DNA from: Oscarella lobularis
Lineage: Eukaryota > Porifera > Homoscleromorpha > Homosclerophorida > Oscarellidae
DNA: 64,000 nt
Assembly (NCBI RefSeq): GCF_947507565.1
Contig: NC_089186.1
Span: 2,604,001 to 2,668,000 of the forward strand
Reading direction: 5' to 3'
A program made the position numbers and the translations under genes. Every line of letters starts with the position of its first letter. Position 1 is the stretch's first letter. Below, in pieces: positions 48,968 to 61,153 of this stretch. The notes under the pieces were generated by a model. The model did no database searches. It saw only the letters and a program-made list of their open reading frames with translations, and had not been told where the DNA came from.

Positions 48968-50615
48968 ATGTCGGACAAAAAGGTCAAAAAGAGCGGCAGT
49001 AAAGGTAACCTTACATTCGCTCAGTGGGCAACCGGAGTCAAGCCAAAATCCCAACGTAATTCCCCATGCTAACGTGATAATATCCACATTGTCTTTATAT
49101 CTATCGTGGGTCAGCGTCATCCGGAGGACCAGCGAAAAAGAAATGGATACATCCACCTCAAGCTCTTCTACGCGGCTACATTGTCTATCCGGGTCGAGTA
49201 AGTTAAGAGTCTATAGTTTGGGGCGTAGCCTGAGTCGAACAAGGGTAGGGGTCACCGATTAGATAATCTAGATGGCCAGCGGTTTTTTGCTAGAGGCTGG
49301 GTTTTTTGCCTCTAGCTAAAGCGCTTTTGTGAGTCTAGTTTCTCGGCTGTACGGACGTTGAGAGCAATAAGGGGAATGAGATTGTTCGAGAGGCGATTAA
49401 GAAACTGAAGGTATTAGGGGGGGTTTTGATATGTGAGAAGAGATTATATCTTGATATAGTTCTCTGCTCATATCAAACAATCGGAGGGCATTAAACTACC
49501 CAAAGTCGAAGTGGCAATCAGTTGGCAATGCATTAAAATTCAAGAGCCAAAAACAAAAGTAGGCTCCAGTAAAAAAATCGTTATTTAATCTATTTATTTG
49601 AATTTTAGTTGTTGCTTCACTCTATCAGTTTGAAACGGGTTTCCTATTGTGCTGATGACAAACAGGACAATCGTATCTTTGCCTTTATCGCCAAAGATTC
49701 GGATAAACGTCAAGGACACACGTGCTATGTCGTCGATACAGATAAACTGGTACATGTCAAAAACGTAGGGGGCCCCCCTTAGTCATTTTTATTTTTAGGC
49801 TGATGAGATAACTATGACTGTTGGGCAAGCGTTCGATTTGGCTTATAAGCAATTCTCGAGTGGGAATTCGGTTGAGTTGAAGAAGAAGATGAGTAGTATG
49901 GAGATGAAAGTATGGAGGGACCCCTAAATGCGCTTTGGGGTCGTTTTTATGCGTGTAGGGCGCTATTTTCTAACCCAATGCGCTTACCTTGTACAGGTTC
50001 AACAGTCTGAGTCGGAAAAGGACCAGCTTCGAAAGAGAATCGCCGAATTAGAGATGCAGAAGGACAAGACGCAAGTAGAAGCACTTTCACTCCAGCAAAA
50101 GGTACGGGAACCGTCGTCTCCCGATTACGTGTAGTAGCACCCGTACATCCGTCTTCTAGATGCAAGAATTATCCGTCTCCGAAACGTGGCAGCCCCAGCA
50201 GCAATCCCAGCCAGCGCAAGCTCAGCCGCAAGCTAATTTTGCTGATTTTGGATCGGCGTTTGGAGCCGCCGCTCCAGCGCCGGCCCCAATGCCCGGATTG
50301 GGACCGGCCCCTCCACCGCAACAGAGCGCCGCCCAGCAGCAAGCAGCAAATCAACAGAGAATCGCGTCACTACTTAGCTTCGACGAATCGGACTTTATAT
50401 CGTCTCCGTCAGCGGCGGCGGCCGTCAAATACGAACAAACGCAAGACCTCGACTCAGCGATCTCTGACATTGAAAAACAACTAGAACAACTACAGGTATT
50501 CAAATGAAAAGGCCTACCTTTTATCAATAAATTTATTTATTTATTTATTTTTTAGGGTGAAGTGCAAGACTTCTCCATGGCAGAAGGCTTCAGCACGGAC
50601 CCATTCAGTTCCTAG
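48968..50615 (+). CDS. GULP1: GULP1/CED-6 engulfment adaptor (347 residues)
   Basis: Nine exons: 48968-49004, 49115-49197, 49339-49410, 49460-49558, 49609-49749, 49799-49909, 49997-50101, 50160-50495 and 50556-50615, giving 348 codons. The N-terminus leads into KKKWIHPPQALLRGYIVYPG, and the PTB domain continues with FLGCTDVESNKG, SEGIKLPKVEVAIS, SYCADDKQDNRIFAFIAKDS and ITMTVGQAFDLAYKQF, closely following human GULP1. A coiled coil (SEKDQLRKRIAELEMQKDK) follows, then a proline/glutamine-rich tail with ADFGSAFGA and ISDIEKQLEQLQ. Known role: binds NPxY motifs of engulfment receptors (CED-1/MEGF10, LRP1) and promotes uptake of dying cells. The first residue choice is mine; exon 1 is short. Confidence 0.93.
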
Positions 50616-50830
50616 AAAATTACCCACCTTTCGTTTACGACCTCAATTTTTTTCGTCCGCGCGTTTCTCTTATCCTTTCTTTCCTCCCCCCTTTCTTTTC
50701 TGATTAACTTGTCGGCGTACGCATGCGTTTCATGATGACGCAATATAAAATTTAGCCTCTAGCGCTACACTCTACGCTACCTTACTTTCAAATAATCCAA
50801 AGCAAGTTTGTCCATAAAAAAGTAATAAAA
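50560..50830. repeat. Left copy of the GULP1-IFT139 junction repeat
   Basis: The GULP1 last exon and 3' sequence (ending gacgcaatataaa near 50,750) are followed by fragments of the IFT139 3' end: ctacgctacctt, then tcaaataatccaaagcaagtttg with intervening sequence deleted. The intact form of that IFT139 part is at 55,380-55,460. Together with 54,911-55,460 it forms direct repeats around DAPK-like copy 8. Confidence 0.7.
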
Positions 50831-50859
50831 AGTAAGAACATAGAAAACAATATCAAATA

Positions 50860-53800
50860 TTACCCATACAGTTCGTCAAACTTCATTTTTATGAGTCTGC
50901 GGTTGACGCCCACCTCCTCAAACAACTTGAGAAGCTTACCTACTGTTGGGGATTTTGCCCGTTCGGTCCATGACTTGAGAACTTTGAACATGCGAATGAC
51001 GACGCTGGAAGTGGAGTCCCCAATCTCTTTGAGATTGTCTAAGCTAATGCCAAGCAAAACACCAATTTCTTCCCATTTTGATCCTTTGACGGCAGCGCAT
51101 GATCTCATTACGTCATCCGGTACCACTTCATGGTCAGAGGGAAAGATATCTAAACACAGACTATTTATTGAAATAATATTTTCTACATACTGCATACCAG
51201 AATCGCAAGGAATTTCAACAGGATTTGATGAAGCAATCATGGGCTACATAAAAAGTAAACCAGAGAAAAAGGAGCCTTGCTATCAAATTACCTGAGAAGC
51301 TACCTCTTCAATAATGACCAAATCTCGAACACGAGAATCATTGCGTTTCTCTGGTCGAGTTGAAAACAGGATGTGATCAAAAGCTTTGTCACGGAGCTTC
51401 TGATCCACTTCGCTGTACGAGTAAATGGCCGGATCTTCGTCGAGTCGTCGGAGATGAGAGCTGTCTAAATAGAACCAGTCTAGAATGACTCCCGGGCTCC
51501 GTTCATCGCACGCTCTAGTGACCATCGATTTCAGTTCAGATAGGAACTCTTTGGCTACTTTATGAGAAGAGATCTTGCTTGACCAGCGAAGGATAATGTC
51601 AATGCAACAGTGCTCCTTCTTTATCGCCGATTCAATGAGGCACTCGACCTTCTTGTCTTCGACGATTCTCACCAATTTGACGCCGTTTTTCCACGCGTCA
51701 TGACTCGTATTGTCCATGCGAGAGCAGCGAGATTGAAAGAGAGCGAATGACGCAGGTGAAATGATGTCGACACAACGGGCGCACTCGTATCGTTGGCCGC
51801 GATACACGTCAAATTTCGCATCTTCAACCCAAGCGTCGCGAGGAATTGAGTCTTGAAGAAGAGCAGGTATTTGATACACTCCAGGTTTGCCTTCGACCGG
51901 AATGCAGAGTTCGAGGTAAAGAAGAACTTCAATTGCTTCGTCAACTGTCGCCACGAATGGAGACGGATGACCTTTTTGCTTGAGATGATTTTCAAATGCT
52001 CTCAGAGCCGATTTCATGTCTTCCCTTGATGCCATAGCTGATTTTCTGGCTGGCATGGCGATGACAAAATAGGGCGGTGCGAGAAGTGGACCGATGACGT
52101 TGTGACAGAGCCAGATGGGTCGAACGCAAATTCGACGACCAAGATTAATAATCTAAAAAATTATATAAACACAATCCATAGCGTAAATGATAATTATTCA
52201 CTATTCCGGACGAGTCGAGATATTCAACGGCCACTTCTTTCTCGTCGTCACTCAACGTGATTCCAACTTCTTCAGCAACCCACTTTTCAAATACTTCGGT
52301 GGTCAGAAAATAAGCCAACGGTTTCTTTCTCTTCTCATCTGGAAGAGAAAGATACTTCTCAATGGCCTGGCACAATTTAGGAACACCTTCTGCTGTCTGT
52401 ACATATAACAAAGGAAATTGTAGGATGGCCAAAGAATCTCAGTTCTTACCTCCAGCATTTCTTCGCGAATTTTTTTCAATATTGCACGGCAGTTGTTCAT
52501 GCGATCTGATTGGCTCTTGCTACAATCCATTTCAATCACGTGTGAAATTTTGAACGTGTCTCCGAATTCTCTCTGAAGAACTTCGACGATTTCTTTCAGC
52601 TGAAATCTCACTTCACTGCCTGTCTCTTCATTGAAACCAATGAGATTGAAAATGACGACGAGGCGAATGAGCGAATTTTCGTCAGACGAAAGCGTTCTCA
52701 TTGAAGCCTTGGAGAACGCACACCAATATCGGCCTTTTTCTAGAAGACGAAGAACGATTTCTGACGTCATCTTCTCCTCCCCCTGAACAGGAAGAATGAG
52801 ATTGAACATTGTATTTGATTGGCGGAAGAAGAGCCCATGTGCGCTGTGGAATGTGGGTTGGGCACCAAAGTCCCACCAAGATCCTTTGCCAATTTCCTCA
52901 TTTTCACAATTATGAATATCAACCCCGGGTGTACGATCTTCATCTTTTGGTGGGTCTTCCTTGAGTTGAAGAAGAGAATTCACGTACGTCGTTTTTCCCG
53001 CCATTTCGTCCCCAACCACGCACACTTTAATCGAGTCTGGACAAACTTTTTCTCGTTGAAGAACGGAAAATCGGGCGGCGTCCTATTAAAATAATTCTAT
53101 ACGGGAATTGAATCAAAATGATGACGTACGTAATGCTGTCGAAGGAGAGCTCTTGTTTCACCATCACGTGCCACCTGATGAGGCGTCTTTCCGTACTGAA
53201 ATTTACGTTTATCAATTCTCTCTAATTTACAAGAGAAATACGTCACCTTGTCTTGACACGTGACGTCACAACCCTTCTTAATCAATAGATCAATAACTGA
53301 TCTGTCTATTTTTGACTTCTGTGCAGCGATATGCAATGCATTTCGTTTGTTCTACAAAGATTTGAATAAAGAATGAGTGAGGAATGAGAATTCTAACTAA
53401 CCTTATTTCTGGCAGAAAGATCCGCTCCTAATTCAATTAGTTGCTGAATGACGATGAAAGAAGGGCGTTCTTTACATGACACCAATAAGGGTGTCCTTCC
53501 CTCCTAAAAATAGATTTGCCATACGAAAATGCGAAATATCGTAGGAAAGCGACCTTATCAACAGAATTGATATCAATGCCCTTCTCAATGACAAGATATC
53601 GAAGAACATCTTTTACATCATCTTTACACTTTGAGTAATCAATGATGGCATAAAACAAAGCCGTCTTCCCTTTCTGAATAAAAAAGACGGCAATTTGTTG
53701 ATTGAATTTGTAGCGAATAAAGGACATCTCACGTGATCTTTTGCTCGACAGTCTGCTCTTTTTTCCTCCAAGTAGCGAACTTTTGCTGAACAATTGACGG

Positions 53801-54787
53801 AACTGAGACACGCCCACATAAAAGGCGTTATGCCATCCTGAAGATGAAATAGGAATAAAAGTATCACAAGTGAAATCTTCTAACAATGTTGACGCTATTG
53901 ATATCAGCGTTGTGTTCCACAAGCCATTTCACTCCAAAAATTCTTCCACGCAAGCAGGCATGATGCAGAGGAGTGTTCCAATCCTATGTATTACAAATAT
54001 TGCACATGTAGCAAACAAAAGCACATCATATATCACGTGATTAGTAGCGTTGACACTAAGTCCCCTTTTATTGACGAGATGATGAAAAATCTTGTTTGCT
54101 TTTTCATATGACGAAAATTGATTTTGAGCTGCCCAAAACTATAAATCAAAAGTTATGGCTGCGAGAGAGGGGTTTGATATCAATTTTATTACAATATTAT
54201 CTGGTGACAAAATGTAGCCATGTTCTTCAAGATAGACCATTTTCTTCATTGTGTCAACGGAACTTTCACAGGCATAAGAATATGGCTTATGTCCATACTA
54301 AAAAAGAGTGATGAGTAAAACCATATAAAATCAATTCCAAGTCATACCCAGTCTTTCACGTTGATCTTTGCACGGTGAGTGACGAGCCATTCAACGCCAA
54401 AAATATTTCCCCACTTGCACGCACAGTGAAGTGGGCGGAGTCCCCTCTGCATCCACGCATCAATTAATTTACCAATCCAAAACGGATTCATACCTGTTCT
54501 GATTTCTTTTCAATGTGTTGCTTCTTTCGAGCGTAAGTGAGCCAATAATCGGCTTCCTCCGCCGAATCAAACTCTCTTTCCGCCACATAGTGAATTACTG
54601 ACAAGCGATATTCGTACTAACGAAAAAGAGAATACAATGGTGTGCAGCGATCTAAAACGCGACGTTTCCATACCTGCGAAGATCGAAATCCTTTTTCCGT
54701 AGAAAGAAAACTCTTCAATTCATCCTCATTTCTCTTCTCGATTATCGTCGTCAATCGATCGATCGTAGAACAAGCGGATAATGTCAT
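50860..54787 (-). CDS. Copy 8: dispersed, divergent Ank-ROC-COR-death protein
   Basis: Start at 54787, opening MTLSACSTIDRLTTIIEKRN. The short first exon of the array copies has lost both its ATG and its GT donor, so this copy begins inside what is exon 2 elsewhere. Ankyrin exons run about 54,450-53,130, ROC 52,455-53,080 (GDEMAGKTT, WDFGAQ, FNLIGF at the G4 position instead of FNLIDF), COR 51,290-52,430 (VRPIWLCHNVIGPLL, VEYLDSSGIV), a linker exon at about 51,190-51,240, and a death domain 50,860-51,150 with a distinctive LLGISLDNLKEIGDSTSS segment, ending FDELYG. No break seen. It sits between GULP1 and IFT139, with no transporter fragment. Its divergence suggests an old relocation or a founder copy. 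Confidence 0.9.
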
Positions 54788-54910
54788 TTTTGACTCCAAT
54801 AGTCTCCCAGCGTCGCCTTGCAAGCGGTTCCACGACTTCTTTCTTTTCTTTCGGCGAAGACTCTACTCGATGATGTGCATGCGCAGTAATAAACAAACAT
54901 AGCCCGCCCG

Positions 54911-55258
54911 TCCCCAATGCCCGGATTAGGACCGGCCCCTCCACCGCCACCAACCGCCACCAACAGAGTAGCAATCGGACTTTGTATCGTCTTTGTCAGC
55001 GGCGGCGGTCGTCAAATACGAACAAACGAAAGACCTTTGAAAAAACCTTTTATCGATTTTTTAGGGTGAAGTGCAAGACTTCTCCATGGCAGAAGGCTTC
55101 AGCACGGACCCATTTAGTTCCTAGAAAATTACCTACCTTTCGTTTACGACCTCAATTTTTTTCGTCCGCGCGTTTCTCTTATCCTTTTTTCCCCCTCCCC
55201 TTTTTTTCTGATTTTTAACTTGTCGGCGTACGCATGCGTTTCATGATGACGCAATATA
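54911..55258 (+). pseudogene. Degraded duplicate of the GULP1 3' end
   Basis: Segments match GULP1 exon 8 (aatgcccggatt..., ggcccctccaccgc; then gtcagcggcggcgg and aaatacgaacaaacg) with deletions between them, followed by a near-perfect copy of the last intron end and exon 9 (encoding GEVQDFSMAEGFSTDPFSS plus stop) and the 3' untranslated sequence to gacgcaatataaa. The PTB domain is absent. It lies directly against the 3' end of IFT139 and cannot make a GULP1 protein. Confidence 0.9.
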
Positions 55259-55263
55259 AAAGT

Positions 55264-58200
55264 TTATGCTCGTACGCTGCCTCTAGCCTTTTCGAGTATT
55301 TCTCGGCGAATTTTCGGGTAATTAGGATGCGCACCTAAAACCTAGAGGAAACGAGTCGAATCTCACGCTGCCAATTATTACGGCACTACGCTACCTTGTG
55401 ACACACATCAATTGCGTCAACAAATCGCTTTGCCTTCAAATAATTGAAAGCAAGTTTGTAACCTTGCATGGGGGCAAAAACCCGTGATTTTTTTCTATTG
55501 CTAATTAAAATTATTGCGAAATTACCGATCGCCGGATTGCGCTTGTTTCCGAACTTCCACGCGTTTTCGTAATGAACGGCGGCGTCCTTGTACGACTGCT
55601 CCTTTTCCATAATAAAACCCAAGTATTCATTCGCCTTCCAGCAAGACTAAATCCCAGAATAAAATCCCCTTTTATATATAAAAAATTCGATTTTTACTCT
55701 ATTGAATTGCAGGCAACGTTTAAGCAAATCCGTCGCGAGATCATACTTCCCAGACTACGAAGAAAAATTCGCGAAAATTCTCACCTTTTTTACTGACTAA
55801 CTAACCTGAATATAAATATCTGCTAAGAGAAGCCAACTTTTTTCGAATTCCTCCCCGTCTATCGAATTCCACGGAATCTTATTGATTCGTTTGAGTTGAT
55901 TTCGAGCGCGCGGCGTCTGTTTGAGGACCATATAGGCGACCGCCATGCCGTAGAGAGCGGGCACGTGATCGCGATCATTCGCCACGATGTCGACGAATTG
56001 GGATAGGGCTCGTTCGACGTTCGCTTTGTTTTTCGTCGCGACGAGAGTGAAGGCGGTCGCGACGGCAAATTTACGACATCCGGGTTTGGGTTTTAGGTCC
56101 TGGGGGTTTGCGATTTTCGCGCGCGAAAAAATTTAAATTATTTTATGGGTTACTTTGAGGAGATTTTCCGCTGTTCTCACAGCTGCTACATCAGTGTCTT
56201 GTCTCTCACTAAAAAATTATTTTTTAATTAAATATGTGGCTATTAATTTATTGCTACTACTTTGCGTCGACGTCGATCGATTCGAATGTTTCGCCTCCCA
56301 TTGTTTCGTTGTCGGGATTTAGACAGATTTCGATCATGTTATACGTCGCGCGTTCACTCCTCAAAGAACACGTGGCCGAAAAAATTAATAAATTGGTTTA
56401 TTTTACCATTCAGCGTCGTTTCTCGCTAAATTGAAATTTTTCAAGGCACTATTCGTATTGCTTTGATACCTTATTTCCAGAATTATTTATAGAGAAGCGA
56501 TTGTATTTATATTTACCAGTCTATCAAGCCTTTGCAGTAGAAGAGTCCCGCGTCGATTGAGGGTCGATGAGACGCTTCTTCGGCTTGTTTTACGTACTTA
56601 GCGCATTCCTCTAAGTGCCCCGCCTTTCTAAGGAGCTGAACTAATCGTACCAAAGCCTCGTAGTGATCTTAATTAATTAAAAAAAGCACGTGTAATATTT
56701 TTATTGAAGGTGTATATATTTTAATTAATTAATACCCGGTTTTCTTCCGAGGAGTTGCTGAAAATGAAATATCGCCGAATCGTATTCGTTTTTACGGAAC
56801 ATAAGATCGGCCATCATCTGAGGGAAACCCACGTGATTACCTCGATGACGTAAGCGTCTATCTTACCACTGTCGCCGCGTCATTATCCTTATTTAGACGT
56901 AGCAAAGTTAGACACTGATGTTGACACGACTCTAAGTCGTCCATGGATAAAAATAATTTCGCGAGAGCGAGCATCGTCTTATGAGAGACTCTTGGGGGTG
57001 AGGAAATAGGGTTAGGGTATCTAATCTTACTTTTTGATCGGTGTCTTTGTGTGAGAGGGCTTCTCTATAGAGCAAAACGGCTTTATCGAATTCTCTCGCT
57101 TCGACTGAGTGATCAGCCATTTGGCAACAAATACTTGTATAGCGAAAAAATTATTTAAAAAGGATTTTTCTTTATAAATAATATTTACTTTGCCATGAGT
57201 GTTTTCTGATCGGATAACGCGTCTGGTTGCTCGATACCCGTGCGAGATAGAACCCTAAAAGGGGGCCCCACCTTTTGTCTACTTTTAAATTTAAAAGTTG
57301 AATTATTCTTACGTGTTTTGTGTCTCTTTTGCTGTCTGTAGCGACTGTATGGCCTTATGGGGATCGCCACTTTGTTGATAAACTCGTGCGAGAAGCGTCA
57401 GAAATCGAACTTTTTCAACGAGATGTGATAGATCAGTAGCTGGGGAAATTATTGGAAGATTTTTTAAAGGAAGAGACTTTTTAATTATACTTTCGTGTTT
57501 CTGTTCTAAAGCTAATTGCAATGTTTTCTCGGCTTTCGCGTACTGCTTCAATTTCAAATGCAACTCAGCTAAATCATATCTGAAATAGGAGAAATTCGAA
57601 TTCCTTCAAATAAAATACTATTTCTTTTTTAACCTGAGGAACGATTGCCCTCCTGTGCGCAACGCCGTCTCGTAATAATTAATGGCTCGCGAGAAAAAGT
57701 GCGTTTTAATCAGAGCCTTGCCAATTTTACGAGCAAGCGCTCCATCACGTGGATCCCGCTTCAAAGCCGTCTCATAGACTTCAATTGCTTGCTCAGGCTA
57801 CACGTAGGGATCATTCGTAAGTGTTCTATAGGGAATCTAAGCGTGCCTCTTGGACGTTCATATAAGCGTCGCCTAGGAGAAGAAAGCTGCGAGGTTCGGG
57901 GCGCTTTTGGACGAGTTCTTGAAAACAGGCGATGTGACGTCGACGATCTTTGAGTTGATAAAGATATATGTGGGCCATTTTTTCTACAGCGTTTGTATAG
58001 TGTCTGAAATTGAAAAGGGGGAGTGGGTTCGAGTGTGTGGAGGGTTTTTGTTTTTTCGTTGTATTTCTTACTGTTGGGTTGGTTTGATTGTTCGGAGGAC
58101 TCGTAGTGCGTGGTCTGTGTCTCCGCGATCGAGATCGAGTAACGCGTTCGCGATTATGACTCTATAGGGGGGGAGGTCATGTGGATTCCTCATTCCTGGG

Positions 58201-61153
58201 GGTCCAATCTTACTTTGATTCCTCTGGGGTTCCGCGAAATTCGTTCAACGAGTCCTGCATTACTTTCGCCGCCTCGTGCTAATCGCCAAACTATTTAATT
58301 AAAATAATTATTTATTTGGCTACCTTTTGATTCAATTTTCGATGGACTTCGGCTAATTCTAAATAGATAGCAACGCGATCGGCGAGACCGGCCATCGCCT
58401 TTCCTTTTCTCTGCCCAACGACTAATTAAATAAATTAAATAATTAATTATTTTAATTAATTAAAAATCGATTTTTTACGTACGCGGTTTTCGTACGCCCG
58501 GGATATTGAGAGCCGTGTTTAGTACGCGAACTGCTTCGTCGAATTTCCCGGATGCGTGTAATATTTTTGCTTTGAGTAAATGATACACGGGGTTTTCTTT
58601 CATATCGAAATTGTGACTGAGGCCGAATTCTAGCGATTGGGACGCCTGACTAAAGTTGTGCTCGTGTAAATAGATCTGGCGGGGAGTATGGTCACGTGGG
58701 AAAATCAATAAATAATTAAGTTTTAATTTATACCTCTGCTAGTAAGAGATGAGCATCCGCGTATGTCGAGTCGCGTTGGAGACAACGTTGAGTTGCTTCG
58801 AAAGCCTCTTCAACGTTTCCTAAGGAAACCGATTAAAATTATTTAATCTGCTTGGTTGTGTTTTTATTTAACCTGAGTAGAATTTGACTTTTGCTAGGCA
58901 ACACATCCCTTCGAGAATTCCCGGTGCTCCCGTTGTCAAGGGCGATAGAATTCCCGTGCAACGAGAGAGAATTTCAGACGGGGGTTGACCCGGAAGCGGA
59001 ACCTATTAATTAAATACTTATTTTAATTAATTACGTATATGTATTGATCCGTACCTCCTTAGAAACGAAAGATAAATAATCGCGAACAATTGTCAATAAA
59101 AAATCGGGATTCATCTTTTCGAAATATTTCTCACTCAGAGCAATCCCCTGAGACAATAAATCAATAATAATTGTATATATATTAGTATGCATTTGCCTTT
59201 AGAGACGCAAAATGAATCTCAATTGTCTTATTCAAAAGAGCTACTACTGTCTCAACTGACTGTCCTTTACGTTGAGCCAAGGAAGCACTTAAATATTTAA
59301 GATCCTATATAAAGTATTGATTTCGATGGGGCCCCCTATCTATTTCTATTAATCTAACAGCTGATTGGGTGCCGCTGCTTTGAATTTCGTTCAAAAAATC
59401 CAATTGCTGTTCGGCGTCGTCGAGATGACCTTCGGTCAGCTGACAACTAATCACGCCTAATCATCGATTAATAATAAAAATGATCACGTGATGTATTCTA
59501 AACAACAAACCCGTCAACGCGACGACGCTAGTCTCGTCTAATTTCATCGCATTTCTATATGATTTCATCGCCTCTTTCATTTTTCCGCGTAAAGTTAGTT
59601 CGTAGCCAAGCTAAGGAGATGTTCATAGGGGGACCCTTCCTTATGATCTAGGCATTCTATACCTCTGTTGTGTAGACTGCGTTTGTTGGGGCGAGTCCTA
59701 AGGCTCTTTCTACTAATGTCTGCGTCTGTTGAAGAACTAATCCGTGACGACCCGACTATTATGCAAATAAATACTAGACACCCTAACCCCTAAGTCCCGT
59801 ATAAGACTATGTACCACTCTGCTGAATGTTTTCGATAGGGAATAGTAGAGATTGTGATTTTTTCCCTCGAATCGATCGACGAGTTCGATGAGATCGCCAA
59901 GTTTTGCAGCCGCCTCGTTGTGTCGACCTTCCTGGCAAAGCATATGAAGAATGAGCATTCGTACAGCGTCAATGCAATGAGAATCAAAGCCAAGAATCCT
60001 AAATAATTAATTTTTTATTTATCTCCCCCCTTAGATCTTGTTGATTTCAACTGACCTTTGGGCTGTTTCGACGGACTGTTCCCATTCTTGGAGACACAGC
60101 TGAAGCTTCATTTTTTCAACCAGCGCGGGAACGAGACCCGGATATGACACAACAGCCTTTTAGAAAAAAATCCAAGAGAGATTTTGATATTAAAAATTCC
60201 CCTACTTTGTTGACGCATTCGAGAGCGCCGCTGTAATTGAATTTCGTTTCAAAATATTTAGCCTAGAGACGTCATCATTTCAAAATAATAACAAGTAATT
60301 TAATTATTTACCTTTCCAAGTAAAGCGTCAAGAAATGTCTCCTCACTAAAAACGTATTTTAATTAGAAATTATTTTTGATGTAATTCCACTTACGATCCT
60401 AAAACTTCATCAAAAAATTTTCCTGATTTTTTGACGTAACTATCGCGATTGCACGTGAGATCAATCCAACCTCGCAACACTAAGCCCTAATAGTAGCAAG
60501 TAGGATAATCTCTAAGTATTATTTATTTATTTTTGAACCTCTATTGCGCCTGGAGACATTTTTAGCATACGATCGACGTACTCGCGCGCTTTGTCATGAC
60601 GTCCCGTATGCCAGAGAAAAAGCCCGGCGAAATAAAGAGCCTATATGTAAAAAACTAATCTAACTATTATATCCTAAATTTAGTTAAACTATTTCACTTT
60701 TTCTCCGCATTTCTGCCGCTCTTGTTTCACTCTAGTATCTAGTTCCTGAACGGCTTCCTTGTCTAGATGACGTCACATATGTATGTGACGTCATTATTTT
60801 TTTTGAGGTGTTTTTCTTACCGATTGTGCTACAGCGTTTGTGCGCGTAAACGAGTGCCATGGAGGAGCAGAGAATGACGTCGCGTTTGTCTTTGATTGTT
60901 TGGAGACTGCGCATGCCCTCCGCGAGACGATCTTCCATGATTTCGCCGACCGCTTTCCAGAAAACGAGGACGGGATCGGTTCCGTACTTCTTTAGCGATT
61001 CCAATACGACTTGTTGCATGTGCTGGTAGTATTTCTCGCGAAGATAGTAGTTTATTTTGGCCTGGGGGTGGAGAACGAGCGCTTAGCAACCGTTTAGGGG
61101 GCCCCGATCGGATGAGAGACTCTTACGAGGGTTGTGAAGTCTGCTGCTGCCAT
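55264..61153 (-). CDS. TTC21B: IFT139 / TTC21B, ciliary retrograde transport protein
   Basis: About 25 short exons from ATG at 61153 (MAAADFTTL) to TAA at 55264. The N-terminus reads [20 protein letters not shown] and [20 protein letters not shown], then [20 protein letters not shown], matching the start of TTC21B. Tetratricopeptide repeats fill the protein. The end is almost identical to the vertebrate one: [56 protein letters not shown], then [20 protein letters not shown] and [19 protein letters not shown]. Known role: subunit of the IFT-A complex, needed for retrograde transport and for membrane-protein entry into cilia. A full-length gene with no break seen. Convergent with GULP1 across the copy 8 insertion. 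Confidence 0.95.
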
